Assembly (NCBI RefSeq): GCF_001039355.2
Contig: NW_019775869.1
Span: 443,268 to 507,267, forward strand
DNA: 64,000 nucleotides
Reading direction: 5' to 3'
DNA from: Lingula anatina
Taxonomy: Eukaryota > Brachiopoda > Lingulata > Lingulida > Lingulidae
The notes below the pieces were generated by a model. That model saw nothing but the letters and a program-made list of their open reading frames with translations, was not told the DNA's origin and searched no databases. Made by a program: the position numbers and the translations under genes. Within the stretch, counting starts at the first letter, position 1, and the number at the start of each line of letters is the position of its first letter. Below are positions 11,601 through 24,648 of this stretch, piece after piece.

Positions 11601-13111
11601 TGAAGATTTCTCGGTGCTGTAGCATTTGTGGGCATAATTGTAAGAAAGGAGCTAGATCAATGCTTGCATATTGATTGACAACCACTCTATATCACATTGA
11701 TTGGGTTGAGGTCAGTGTGTTGACTTTCAGTCACAGGCAGTTTGACAGTACTATTGCAACATAATAACTCATTGATTTTGTATTGCACCATTGGAGCTAT
11801 ATTAAATGCTTCTTTTCATTTGTCACCACTTCACTGATGCAGGCTTTGAGATCATGGTGTTCAATATTTTATATTAAAAGATTCATGTCATGACAGGTGC
11901 ATCATGTGTTTACAGTTCCAATAATTCTTTAATGAGTTTCATATATAGAGCTGCGGATATAATAAACAATATATGGATTTTGTTAATAAAGAAAGCTTAA
12001 ACACAACATTCATGGAAGAAATCATAACTCACAAAAATTATGAATTAGGTTATACCTATGACATTTTGAAATGATTGGTGCCTAACTGGTTTAAGTGATT
12101 GATGATATATTTAAAATTGTTTTTGAAGAGTATTGATCCTTTTGTTTCACACATCTCAGTGTCTGAGTAAGTGTGTTATCCTATTTGCTGTTTTCCCCGT
12201 CTACTTCAACATGTATTAAATAAACTGTACTTCTCATTTTATTGAATATACTTCTGTTGTAGGAGTTGAAATTATTTAACAGAAAAAATATTAACAGTAT
12301 TTAAAAAACGGCAGTTTTACGTCTTGTTACTAGGTCAACTTTTGGGATTTAATGATTAATTTATTGGCTTACTAGTGTTGTATATATATGGTGTTTGTTA
12401 TCAAGGACACAAAAGCAGACTGTTTTGTCAGTAATCGAGGAAACTGATAACCTGTTTATTCTTGATGAAAGACAAAGAGAACTTAAGATAATTATTAACT
12501 TATATCAAATAATAAGCTTTATCTGTTACTTGTATTACAGCTGTTGAAAAAGTTATTTTTATTTTTGAAGTTAATTGGGCTTTTAACAAAGATATCAAGG
12601 GAGGGGGGCAAAGAGTTTGCCCTATCCTATAATGGGAGGAACAATACTATGAGTACCATAAAAAAGTTTGTAATGGTAATTGGTGTAATTTGCCCTAAAA
12701 CTGCACTAATTTTTATTTTATATTTTCTTCCTCTACTCCTATTTTCTTGGTTTACTCTCTATGCAAGTTAATATAGACCATATATATATATTTACCTGTT
12801 TGAATGTCCTTGTGGAGACTACACATCACTTGCATTTACAAGTTGAATACGTACTTGATAGATGAGAAAATATGTGGGTGTAATCTTGAAGTTATACATT
12901 TCAGGCTGGTCTGACTGTCCTTGCCGTGATGAAGTACCGTCAAGGTGTGTCTGACATGTTCTCCTCTGGCTATGGAGACCCCAGTAATGTTGGCTCTTCA
13001 CCCTACCCCAGCTACCCAGGGGACAATGATCCATACCAAGAACCCCCCTTTAGTGGCCCCCCACCCCAGAGTCAAGGGGGTACCGACCAGTACACCCCCC
13101 CTACATACTAA
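8647..13111 (+). CDS. SYNGR: Synaptogyrin, four-pass MARVEL-domain vesicle protein
   Basis: Four exons: 8647-8745, 9837-10062, 10210-10346 and 12905-13111. They encode 222 aa (human SYNGR1-3 are about 224-233). Synaptogyrins are abundant tetraspan proteins of synaptic and synaptic-like vesicles. Visible features: an N-terminal block GGSFDAIAFIKKPSVILRL; a first hydrophobic segment split by intron 1 (LFSL/LFSIIVFGCI); a luminal loop with paired cysteines (GQCVYN...NACNYG); a second membrane segment (GVIAFMACIVFLILEAL); a third (FWTFLWFVGFCYL) followed by TNQW; and a fourth (AIAFSFFSIGTW/AGLTVLAVMKY). The cytosolic tail is rich in Pro, Gly, Ser and Tyr and ends PPTY. The ATG context is AAGATGG. 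Poly(A) candidates lie at 13655 and 14141. It is the only copy in the window, so the vertebrate paralogue number cannot be assigned. Confidence 0.95.
9386..9685. repeat. Imperfect palindrome of about 300 bp in synaptogyrin intron 1
   Basis: The left arm (about 9393-9480) and the reverse complement of the right arm (about 9590-9680) share GAAGTACA, an ACTACAT block, CTTTCTTT and CCCAAATGTGCCC in the same order. This explains the overlapping open frames on both strands here. It looks like a MITE or foldback element and would form a long hairpin in the pre-mRNA. Confidence 0.6.
9737..9751. repeat. Poly(C) tract
   Basis: Uninterrupted run of 15 C in synaptogyrin intron 1, just right of the foldback repeat. 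Similar C or G runs occur near 2865, 21343, 32095, 34901, 37427 and 41741. Confidence 0.9.
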
Positions 13112-16100
13112 ACTTAGGGCGTAGAGCTTACCAAGCAATGGAAAGATATGGCACAAGATGTTAGACAGTTCGTATCATAAAAAAGATGGCTGTGTAGTTT
13201 TTGATAGTAATGAAGCATGGATATCATGGATTGTGTAAAGTGTATAACCAGTTTTCAGCAGTCTTCATCAGAATATGATCTTATGGTTGTGTCTTATGAT
13301 TAATTTATTATTCTTTGAAATAGGAAAGTGATTTATTTGAATAACTTGCAGTGTGTGTAATGCCTTGCCTACTGCAAAGTATTTGTGTAATGTGTTGGCT
13401 GGGCTGATTTATTCAGAAATTTTTACTTTTGTAGCTTTATGTTTCAACCATATTAGCCCACCATGTAAAATGTTCGAAAACTGCTGCACAAGTTGCTATG
13501 TACTGTTTGTACATTGTCTTGGTGTAAAATGGCTACTGGAGTTATAGCTTCCAATATCTATTCATCATAATATTTACATTTTTTAATACTTTGTCATTAG
13601 TTGTGTTCTGTATTATTACCAGAATATATATATGTGGTCACCATTTGGCTATCCAATAAAGGTAAAACATGAAAAAGACTATGTTTAGAATGACCTATCT
13701 GTTAATTCAAAAAGAGTTCCCCTTCTTCAGATTGTTTTTAATCTGAATATTTAATGAATACTAATATACGGAATACTTATTATATCACACTTTGATTGTT
13801 AATCAATTGTTTTCTTTATATTGTTAGGGAGTTAAGTTTTGATTTTTTATACATCATTGTGTGCGATTGGTTTTGCTGGTCTAAGTAGAGTACAAACTTA
13901 CAACATGAAATACACTGTGAATGTCTTAAAATTAGTTGTGTTAGTACATTGTAGAGTTGGATATTTAATTGAAACTAGTATGGCCAAAGATAAAGTCATG
14001 GAGAGTTGTCATGTACATGTTATAGCAAACAGTGGGTATAAAGAGGTGGTTGTAAGTTGTAACGGTGTGGATGTTATGTATTGTGTATAATTATAGGTTT
14101 ATGGACATTTCCTGTTCACCATTTGCCATAGATGTTTGTAAATAAAATGTACAATTTCTGGGACTTTTTTCCTTTTGTGTCTGTGACACCCTTTTCAAGT
14201 AATGAATTGATACGGTCTTCAGTTTTACCTTGATGATTTTTGCATAGCTTTTGAAGCTTTATTTTATACTTTCTTCTTAACAACAAAAGAGTTGAATGGG
14301 AAACCTTTTGTGTGTTTAAGTTTGTATTTTTCTGCTAGATATATAGTTAACATTCCTTGACTGCAGCATTGGCACACTGATGTTCTTTTTGCTAAATTTA
14401 GATGCACTTAACCACTTATTGCAAACTGGAATCACAGCTGGAATATGAGGATATTTACTGTCTTCTCAATTATGAAATTGTTTGCAAAAAAGTAAGTGAT
14501 ATAGTATGCCATATCAGTCAGTTAATTTGAACTTGTGCTTGTACTTTTCTGCACTGTATTTATTAATAATAAGTTTATGAAAAAAGTTGACTTTTTGACG
14601 ATTGTAATTCAAGGATGATCTATTTTTACTTTTCTATATGAAAAAATTTTCCTTCTCATTTCCAATAAATCAATGCACCATCAATGGTACACTTGTTTCT
14701 CTTATAATGATGACATCTACCCAGTTGAGAGAGAACCATGAGAACTGAAGGTCATATGACACATTTCTCAGAATTATCCATAATTTGCAGGTGAAAGTGG
14801 ATGCCACATTCTGCTGTTGGTTTAAGATCCACTATAAAAGTGCAATGCTCAATTGCTCATTTAATTTTAGTGGATAAATGTCATTTGTATCAGTGCTGCA
14901 AATTTTCAAAGTTGTATGCAACATGTTATATTTAGAGAGGTATGGTATGTACATTTCAAAAAAGAAATGCTTGAATAAATGGCTACTGAACAACTTTCGT
15001 ATTTTTCATAAAAAGAGGGCTGCCATTTGCAAAACTGACTGAAACAGACTCCAAAACTGTTGTGATTTCTTTATTCAACAGCCATGGCTGTTTTAGTGGC
15101 TGAAAACAAGATCAAATGCAAAGACTTGCAACAGGAAAGGAATAAGAATCTATACAGTGCATGATGCTATAGTGGCCATTTATATTCACATTTCACTGGC
15201 AGAGATTTTAAGATCAATGGCAGTTGCATAACTCTTGCTACAAATCCTGAGCGTACTTGAATCAAAATGCAATAGACTTGGAGAGAAAAGCTGCATCAGT
15301 AAGACTTATAGTAAAATGCATAAAAATACAATAACAAATGTGAAATTGTAATTGAGTAAAATAGCAACAACTAAATGTCAAGTATGATATGCAGCATACA
15401 GCACTTAAGTCTGCAGATTTATAGAGAGATTTGGTCCCCAAACAGCATCAAACTGTGTGGTGCATATACCCTGCATAATAAGGAAGGCCATAAAAGTTAA
15501 CATCTTTAAAATACCTTGTAATATGTTGTACTCACATGCTGCTAAGATAGTAAGAACATTTTAAAGTCAATGCCCGGACTTCATACAAAGCATGTGAAAA
15601 TATATTCTTCTAATAAATTTATGGATTTCAAGCATATGTACAATAGATCTCTTTAAATAAGCAGCTGTTTTTACAAAAACATATTTACATTACAATATAG
15701 GTGTAACAATGGTCGAAGTTATTTGCAAAATTATCAATCGATTTGTATTATTCTTTAAACATTTTAACCATGCAAAATTGGAAAATTATCTTTGAGTTCA
15801 CTTCTTAAGCCTGATTTACTGTTCATTACTTCCAATTAATTAGTCATTAATCGTTACTTTCATATATAACTTACCCCTCTATTTGATAGAATCAAATACA
15901 CTAAATTAACAAAAAATTATCAATTAGCGACTTCAACAGAAACAAGTACAGTGAACCCTGTATGTGGCTTTTACCAATATATCTGCAGTTTACCTGAAAA
16001 TTTGAACATTTTTCATCCGTAATTTTAAATGCACTACACATATATGTAAAAGCATTGGTCATTTAACAACAATCACAACCAAGACAATCACAACAAACAC

Positions 16101-16439
16101 ATCCCAGCGAGCAGCCTGGAAGTGATCATCATGAATGCATCCACTTGGACAGCTTAGATCCCATCCATCTTGGACAACTCTATATCCATAATACTGATAA
16201 CTCCATTTTTCTAAAACACCTTGAAAGACAGTATTCCAATTTAGCATTCCAACATCAAAATGATCTGTACAAGGAAGAAATCTTCTATTAGCGTCCGTTG
16301 TTGAATAGTCTCCTTAATGTATTTTCTCTCAGTTATCTAACCATTCAAGGAAACCAACCCATTTTTCTTCTGTCTCTAATGAAACTGGAGGACCCTATGC
16401 AACTCCGGCAAATATAAATGAAAATAATTGGACTTGTCA
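13112..16439. other. Convergent 3' UTRs of synaptogyrin and G alpha v
   Basis: No supportable coding sequence. Plus-strand AATAAA hexamers at 13655-13660 and 14141-14146 could end the synaptogyrin mRNA. A minus-strand AATAAA (TTTATT at 15070-15075) could end the G alpha v mRNA, giving a long 3' UTR of about 1.4 kb. The two genes are tail to tail. Confidence 0.5.
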
Positions 16440-19400
16440 TCATAATAAAGAAGCTGCCTCCAAGTTTTCTCTGACAATTGTGTCCATGACAACCTGAAAC
16501 ACCACCTGAATGTTGCTAGTGTCTGTTGCTGTGGTAAAATGGGGATATATCACCTTCCCCTGGTGTTTGTTCTGGATCTGGTACATGTGCTGTATAAAGC
16601 GTGCTGCTCGGTCCACATCACAGTCAGGGCCTACAGATATTATATATATTATCAGATAGTTTTGTACTTGACAAATGCACGCCTCACATGTGAATACTGT
16701 AATTAATGACTTAAGAATCTGAACACGATAGAATCAAACTTTTTATTGTTAAATTATTTTCTTCTAAAATAAAGTTAAATATATCAAAACATTGTGTATT
16801 CACTTCAATATTCACTGCAATAGTTTACAGATATCTAGAATTCTTTAAAACACACGGAAATCAAAATGATGTGTTTACTACATGGGAAACCAATTTTAAA
16901 AATAGTTATATGTACAGAGTAAGGGTAATAATTCCAGACAGAAAGTCTCACCTGTATATTCTGGGAAGTAGTACCTCATGTGTCTTCCTGAGTTGAGTAT
17001 TTTCTCTTGAAACAAGTCAAGTTTGTTCATGAATAAAATCTAAAAACAGAAAGAAATTATTTCATACTCACCCAACTGTTTTTTTTTTCAAAAGCAGATT
17101 ATAAATTATAACCACATCCACAGATTAATTATTATTATAGGGGTGCTCTGATAAAATTAATTCTTTTTGTGAAAGCTGCATATTGAGAAAGTGAAATGTA
17201 AATTTTTTATCTACACTCTTTGAGGTTTAAAAGAGGTATGCAAATCATATATCAATAAAACTGTTCAGATATTCAGATAACAATGCATTCAAAGTTTTTT
17301 GACAACTTACTATAGAGGTCTCTAAGAAGAACCTGTTGTTGCATATTGAACTGAATAACTTCAAGCTTTCCCTTAACCGATTCTGAAAAACATTTTCATT
17401 TATTTTAAAATCAACAATTTCCCATTTATAATTTNNNNNNNNNNNNNNNNNNNNNNNNNNNNNNNNNNNNNNNNNNNNNNNNNNNNNNNNNNNNNNNNNN
17501 NNNNNNNNNNNNNNNNNNNNNNNNNNNNNNNNNNNNNNNNNNNNNNNNNNNNNNNNNNNNNNNNNNNNNNNNNNNNNNNNNNNNNNNNNNNNNNNNNNNN
17601 NNNNNNNNNNNNNNNNNNNNNNNNNNNNNNNNNNNNNNNNNNNNNNNNNNNNNNNNNNNNNNNNNNNNNNNNNNNNNNNNNNNNNNNNNNNNNNNNNNNN
17701 NNNNNNNNNNNNNNNNNNNNTGAATACTGTAATTAATGACTTAAGAATCTGAACACGATAGAATCAAACTTTTTATTGTTAAATTATTTTCTTCTAAAAT
17801 AAAGTTAAATATATCAAAACATTGTGTATTCACTTCAATATTCACTGCAATAGTTTACAGATATCTAGAATTCTTTAAAACACACGGAAATCAAAATGAT
17901 GTGTTTACTACATGGGAAACCAATTTTAAAAATAGTTATATGTACAGAGTAAGGGTAATAATTCCAGACAGAAAGTCTCACCTGTATATTCTGGGAAGTA
18001 GTACCTCATGTGTCTTCCTGAGTTGAGTATTTTCTCTTGAAACAAGTCAAGTTTGTTCATGAATAAAATCTAAAAACAGAAAGAAATTATTTCATACTCA
18101 CCCAACTGTTTTTTTTTTCAAAAGCAGATTATAAATTATAACCACATCCACAGATTAATTATTATTATAGGGGTGCTCTGATAAAATTAATTCTTTTTGT
18201 GAAAGCTGCATATTGAGAAAGTGAAATGTAAATTTTTTATCTACACTCTTTGAGGTTTAAAAGAGGTATGCAAATCATATATCAATAAAACTGTTCAGAT
18301 ATTCAGATAACAATGCATTCAAAGTTTTTTGACAACTTACTATAGAGGTCTCTAAGAAGAACCTGTTGTTGCATATTGAACTGAATAACTTCAAGCTTTC
18401 CCTTAACCGATTCTGAAAAACATTTTCATTTATTTTAAAATCAACAATTTCCCATTTATAATTTCTCTTCTTGTAACACCTCATTTTAAATAGGATTTCA
18501 ATTAATCAGTGACCATATGAGATGATGTTAAAACTGAAAAGTAGTGTCTGAGCAATGGTTTACTCAAAAACAGCAAAATTAACTCACCACCGAAGGATCT
18601 TCATAGAGTGTCATATCATATCCACTTAATGATACAACAAAAAGAATGGCGCGAACATCATCAAAGCACTGTATCCATTTACGACGTTCTGACCTCTGAC
18701 CACCAACATCAAACAACCTAGCAGCCAAAGAAAGTCATGGAGTTACTATTTTAACAGAAATATTCTTTCACAGTACTGCGTTAATATAACTATATCTGAA
18801 TACTTGCCAATAGTAAAACAGTAATAAAAGAGATCAAACATCCAAGCCAAACTGGAGAAAAAGATGCTTATTTTTCACGATAATTCATATAAACAACTGC
18901 TAGTATACATGGCCCATACATCTTCAAATGTATTTCCTGCAAAATTTTTACTGTCCATTCTATATTGTGATCAAACATACAATACTGCTTACACAAAAAA
19001 GATAAAAATTTGTGCATAGATTTTTTACAACCATAAAAAACAAAATAAGTGTAACTGTACAGTAATTGTGCCTTTAAGCCAACAATAAAATCAGAAATAA
19101 CATCGTTATTTCACACATAAGCAAAACAATCACAGCATAATCCAACCACAAGAACAACTACAACAACTACCTGAAGATGACATCATTAATCTTGAAACAA
19201 GTCTCAATTATCCCCGTAGTGCGCACCCTGGCACGCAACACATCTTTGGATGTTGGAGAATAGTTATCTGAATTTAACCTGTCCATGTTTTCAAAAAAGC
19301 TGTGAAAAAGAACACACAGGGATAAAGAGAATAAATCAAACCAAACAAAACGCAGACATGTGTTTTTGTTAGTAGTGCCAGGGTTATGACCTTCACACTT

Positions 19401-22400
19401 CAAAGCTTAGCAAGCCAGCAAAAATCAGGAAGATAACAACTCCTACACACAATTGCACAGTTAAAAAGAGAATTTCTAATATGAGGATGTTTGTTCCATA
19501 ATGTTCTCACTTTCATTTTTCCTCCACAGTACACAGAGAAAAATATTAGCATTTCTCTCAAAAAAAATTTTTTTTGAAAAATTTTAAAAATCAAGAAAGC
19601 AAACTGTAGTTGGTATATTGAGTCCCTATTATTTTCAAAATCAGTTAACATGTGACTATATTTTAGTGTAGAAGTTATTCCCTTCACAAACCACATCTAA
19701 TCATGTTTAAAAGGGGTTAGGTAGTACCTGAAGATGAAATCATTAATCTTGAAGCAAGTCTCAATTATACCCGTGGTTCGCACCCTTGCCCTCAACACAT
19801 CCAGGGCAGACGGAGAGAAGTTCTCTGAACTTATTCTCTCCATGTTTTCAAAATAGCTGTAAGTGAATAAGAAAGAGTTGGTATGTTATATGAATTACTA
19901 GATGGCCTTACCAAAATGGGCACAGGGTGACAATCTGATTAAAAAGAATTCAAAAGAAGATTTCACCTACTGAACCCCACATCCAAATATAGCACAAGAT
20001 TTGAATTCAATTTGCCTGGTGACTAATTCATAGGGGTTGTGAATCATCATGCTGAAATACTAAATTTGAGGACAGAATTTTACTTTAATGTGTTCCTTAT
20101 GTTTGAAATATGAATTCAATCACCTGGCTAATTGAAAAGTAATATTCATGCAGAGTTATCCATTATTTGTAGATGTTAAGTTTTAAATGCTAATTATTAT
20201 TAGAATTACCATGCCATTTTAAAGCGTAGCAGGAATGATTTTTCCCACACTAAAGTGGACAAACATTTTGAAATCAAACATAAAATATCATTTGATGCTG
20301 TTGACATATGCTCAAGATACACAAAATCCAAATCCAACTCAAATAATCACTTTTACTTTATCTAGGAACCTAATACTACTGTCAATGTACACATGCTGGG
20401 TAAAGGAAGATAACAAACTCACGATTATTGTTTAAAAACAACAATGATATTAACACTCACTGAACATTGTCAAAATCATCTCATCATTAAGGTCTTTAAT
20501 TGAGATAAATGTACTATAATATATATCTTCTACATGTTATTAATGTTAAATTAAGGGAAAAACAATAACTTACTATATTGCAGAATCATTCAGTTCATAT
20601 TCATAACCCCTTGCAACAGCTAACTGAACTCCACGATCCCGCCAAAGTCCTTTTAATGCATTTGATATGAACGGCAGCATGACATGGTTTTCATCAAAGC
20701 ACCTCTGACAAGACAGCACTGTTTGAGCATGCACCTTTAAATGAAGGGCAATCAAGAGTTTAAAAAAATAGTTCAATTTTAAATATTCTCATTGAACTGG
20801 AAAAACATATAAAATTATACAAATAAAAATTCACCAAATATTCATCTTACAATATTCCATGAATTCCTCATTCTAATATCTTGCTGAGAGATCCCTCTGT
20901 ATCCCTATCTCTCATTTTTTTCAAAAATAAAACCTTTAACATTCTTTCTTTGTAAGAGTATTTGAAAAAACATTCGCAATCCCACCATCCCATGGCATGG
21001 CAGAAAATCCAACATACCTTATTTTTAGGGTTTTCTAAATTGATCCTTAGAAGTCCCATCCCATTTAGGACATACTTCATAGAACTTAGGAGATTGTCCA
21101 AAACAGTTGTCTGTAAAGAATTTAAACATCTAAAATATATATTCAGGTAATTGCAAATCATTTGACAGCAGGCAAAAGTATTAATATTTTTAAAATGAAA
21201 TAATTTAGAAGCAACACAATGGGGACATGCTTTCAAATTGAAAATTATAACACACATAAATGAAACTATGATAAGATCTGATTTGAAATTGAAACTGCAC
21301 ATTCATTATCAGTTTCTTCTAAAAATAAATGTCTTATATTACCCCCCCCCTCCCCCAGGACACACACATAAATATTTGACATAATTTGTATATTGAAAAC
21401 TTTTATCACAGTGGTGATCTGAGTCATAACACCTCTGTTGGTAGGAATCAAAAGCATTCTCTTATCAACATTTATCTTGTTTCACCTTCTTGTGACTGCT
21501 GACTTAATCTTCATTCATGCAGATAACAAAGTAATAACCTTCACAAAGGGAAAGTCAGGAGGACTGAAATTTTTGTCCAAAATATTCAATGTCTTCCTTG
21601 ACCCACAATCAACTTACTCACCCAGTTTTGTTTGTAGTGCAGACAGAATACCAGAAACTTGATGAAACATTGAATCTCTACTTAGCTCTTTAATAGAAAT
21701 ATAATAAATTGACAGCTTGCAGATGAATGGATGTGTCTAGTGCCCAAGATATTTTTTTCTCTCTACAATTCAGTATATAGGCTGTAAATAAAGCAGCCAA
21801 ACAAAGCAGCAGTCTTTTTATATTCAGGTAAATCATTAAAATGCCAGGGTAGTTTAATATTCATCTTGTAAATATACCTTAAAACTCTGCAGTTCCTCCA
21901 TTGTGAATCCATCATTATGGATTATTTTCATCTGCTTTACTAGAGTGCTCTTTCCACTTTCCCCAGCACCTATAATAAAAAATCCAAAGTTTTGTTACTT
22001 TAATACGTACAGCAAATAATGCTCCATAATATCTATGCAATACAGAAATAAAGGAAAATGATTTAAATTGCAGAGTGCTCTTAACTCTCCAGATTCTTTT
22101 AAAAACAAATGTGTAGTTTTAGGCTTCATTCACATGGAAAGTATATTTTCTAAAAATCTATTTTCTATTCGCGGTATATCTTGTGATCACGGTCTGATTT
22201 TTAGAAAATAGACTTTCCATGTGAACGAAGCCTTATAAGATGAAATTTAGAGCTGAGCTGTGATATTAATATAGTCTTCTAAGTTCCCATACCTAGAATA
22301 AAAACATGTTACTTAAACATAAAAAAAAAACATTTTAATTCATATACAATAAAAAAAGGAAACAACATCCCCCCAAAATGCTTTGAAAGAATCCTTCAAA

Positions 22401-24648
22401 TTTGGAACATTTATATCACAGGTCACTTTGGTTTCATGTGCATTCTTTTGAGTACATTTGTGACAAATTCCAAGAATGGTGGCATATGTTCCAATTATGA
22501 TACTGATAAAGTGTTTTGTCCACAAACCACTTTAAATGCAGTGTAAACTGTGATTGCCCTCCACACCATAGTGATTATCCTATTTTGAACTTTTTCTGGT
22601 GTATCATGACCTCATAAACCTCTGATAAAGAAAATATAAAGCCACACCTTTCAATATTAATCCAAGTGTTTTATTGTTTCAAACACGTTATGAAAATTTC
22701 AAAATAGTGAATCACTGCAAAATTGACATTTTAATAAAAAATTATGCCTGGGGAATAGAAACCATAATTATCTGTTTATTTACATGTTTAAAACATGGTA
22801 ATACTTATTTATTTCTATAGGGAAATAAATATCCAATTGAAGTCATAGGAGGAAATTTTCTGTTATCGAAATTCTATTAGTACAAATATTTTGATTCAAT
22901 AAAATTTAATTACTTTCATGTGGAATGATTTACATATTTAATTTTCAAGAATAAAAAAAAAAAATATGAAAAAAAGTATTTAGACAGTGATATGAATTAA
23001 CCCAGTAAAATTTATAGGGGACATTAATGGAAAAGTACAAAAAAATCTGTTTTCATAAAGTATTGCACATAATAGTTGGCTCTATGCCTTTGAGGTGAAC
23101 AGGTAAATACACTCTGGGTAATTAATAAGTTAGTATTCAAATATAAAATTAATAGGAATGAAAGCAATGAGTCACTTCTTGCTTCAAATTTGATAATGCT
23201 ATACACTATAAATCATTCATCAAAGTGTGGATTTCCTTTCTTGTATATATTCTAGATAAAGATTACTGAAAAAAAAAATTAATGTGAGCACATGTACAAA
23301 GCAAATGAGACTAACAGTCACTAAGAAAGAGACTGTTACATTATGTCCAAGCACAAAAGTGAAATGGATATTTTGAAACTAAAATTATCAAACAATTCTC
23401 TCCTATAATACAACTTCCACTGGCAACACCTGGTCATGTAATACTAGTATTTGTATGAACATACCACACAGATGGAAGCTGCTTGTGGTGTCACATATGC
23501 TGACATATCACTTGATATACAAGTGACATAGACACAGAGGCTACATAAGTCAGACTGTTTAATTGCTAAAGTAGACATATAGGTTAAAATTTAAGGCTTA
23601 ATATCAATATTAAGTTGATCAGTTAATTGAATCTAAACCTTTTATCTAATAAAAGGCTTAAAACCGTTCAATTGTCTTTCTTAAATGCCTTTCTCACACT
23701 TAAAAAAAAAAGTTTTATTCAACCCTTTTTTAAAGTTTTAGATAAATATGAAACACCAGTTGTTAGGGATGAAATCTTAAATGTCAAACATCATTTAAAG
23801 ACAGGTCTGTGACCTTAAACATATGGCCAATTGCTTATATATGTGTTTCAAACCCAGTACTGAAACTTGAAAAAGGACCATACTTTTGTTTTGATAAACT
23901 TACAACATGTACTAGTAGTTTGTGAACAGAGCTTTTTTTCACAAAGATGTTATTTACAATACATTAGATTGGCTCCTCATGCTTTAAAACTTTAATTCAT
24001 ATTATTATAAAAATTATGTATGATATCCTTGCTGGATCTCTTACCTTTAAAAAAAAGGGAAAAAATACATTGCATATTTAATTTCCTTTTTCATATGAAA
24101 CAGATCCAATTTGTAACAAATAAATAGGTTCTTGGTTATTCAATCTGAGAAAGGCATTGATAAAACAAAGCTGCATTCATATTATATGGCATCACATTTT
24201 TAAACATATCAACAAAAAATATACAGCACTTAAAATGGTCAATCCTAATGCCAAACTTGCCTGCTACACATATGGCATCTTATCAAAATGTTCAGCTCAT
24301 CTGAGAATCACAAGAGAATAGTTAGAATACTTTGTGCATATTTACTGTTTAATTTTTAAAAAAGGTATAATTATTCAATTTATTCCCCAGCAAAGGTACA
24401 ACTACACAATCTACTAAATAACGAAGGAATTTTATTGACATTTCAAGACAAATAATAATAGTAGGATTGTTACAAGCTCACTGTGCATTACTTCCTTGTG
24501 AAATTTTATAGTTAATGAACTCACCTAATAACAATATTTTGATAATGTGACTCTCCTCTCTCGCCATTATCTGAAGTGCACGGTCTATTTCTTCACTTCT
24601 TGCACGAGCTTTTCGCTCTTCTTGGTCCAAACTCAAGCACGCACCCAT
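16440..24648 (-). CDS. GNAV: G protein alpha subunit, Gv class, with alternative switch I exons
   Basis: Nine exons per transcript: 24525-24648, 21878-21969, 21018-21110, 20574-20734, 19728-19856 (5A) or 19171-19299 (5B), 18588-18717, 18341-18412, 17982-18069 and 16440-16630. They encode 359 aa. It is the GTPase subunit of a heterotrimeric G protein coupled to seven-pass receptors. Visible: MGACLS (G2 myristoylation and C4 palmitoylation signals); P-loop GAGESGKS at 42-49; switch I with catalytic R181 and Mg-binding T184; switch [14 protein letters not shown] with catalytic Q207; NKLD at 272-275; TTATDT; and the tail ENLEAASLL. That tail has no Cys at -4, so pertussis toxin insensitivity is predicted. 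The [11 protein letters not shown] helical-domain segment, [12 protein letters not shown] and the LEA-SLL tail match what I know of Gv, the fifth G alpha class, better than Gi, Gq, Gs or G12. Exons 7 and 8 also appear in a false copy beside the N gap. Confidence 0.88.
16691..17434. repeat. 744-bp exact duplicate of 17721-18464 (probable assembly artefact)
   Basis: By eye this block is the same as 17721-18464, at a constant offset of 1030 bp. It repeats G alpha v exons 8 (16952-17039) and 7 (17311-17382) with their introns. The copies abut the two edges of the 286-base N gap. Absence of sequence divergence next to a gap points to a contig overlap that was not merged. Confidence 0.85.
17435..17720. 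other. Assembly gap (286 N)
   Basis: Run of N between two identical 744-bp blocks, inside the G alpha v gene. Its true size is probably zero or negative. Confidence 0.98.
19171..19299 (-). CDS. GNAV: G alpha v alternative exon 5B (switch I)
   Basis: This 129-bp exon lies between AG (19301-19300) and GT (19170-19169). It has the same phase and length as exon 5A. Residues run from [18 protein letters not shown] through switch [11 protein letters not shown] to the end KINDVIFR. It keeps the catalytic Arg and Thr of switch I. It differs from 5A at 10 of 43 residues, nine of them in the first 19. Since 129 is divisible by three, inclusion of both exons would not shift the frame, so exclusivity would need splice regulation. 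Confidence 0.8.
19728..19856 (-). CDS. GNAV: G alpha v alternative exon 5A (switch I)
   Basis: This 129-bp exon lies between AG (19858-19857) and GT (19727-19726). It encodes [18 protein letters not shown], switch [11 protein letters not shown] and KINDFIFR. It is separated from 5B by a 428-bp intron that shows no sequence similarity to its neighbours. Many codons encoding the same residue differ between 5A and 5B (for example Arg AGG/CGT, Ala GCA/GCC, Gly GGT/GGG), which argues for long coexistence under protein-level constraint. Confidence 0.85.
22122..22232. mobile_element. 111-bp hairpin MITE in G alpha v intron 1
   Basis: Terminal inverted repeats of about 37 bp match with two mismatches (left begins GGCTTCATTCACATGG, right ends CCATGTGAACGAAGCC). 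The core is about 37 bp. It is flanked by TTA on both sides (22119-22121 and 22233-22235), a possible 3-bp target duplication of the PIF/Harbinger type. The superfamily is inferred. Confidence 0.75.

Noticed and set aside
16952-17382. Extra exons 7 and 8 of G alpha v, or a second G alpha gene
   Set aside because: They belong to an exact 744-bp copy that abuts the N gap. Using them would repeat the same protein segment; an assembly artefact is the simpler reading.
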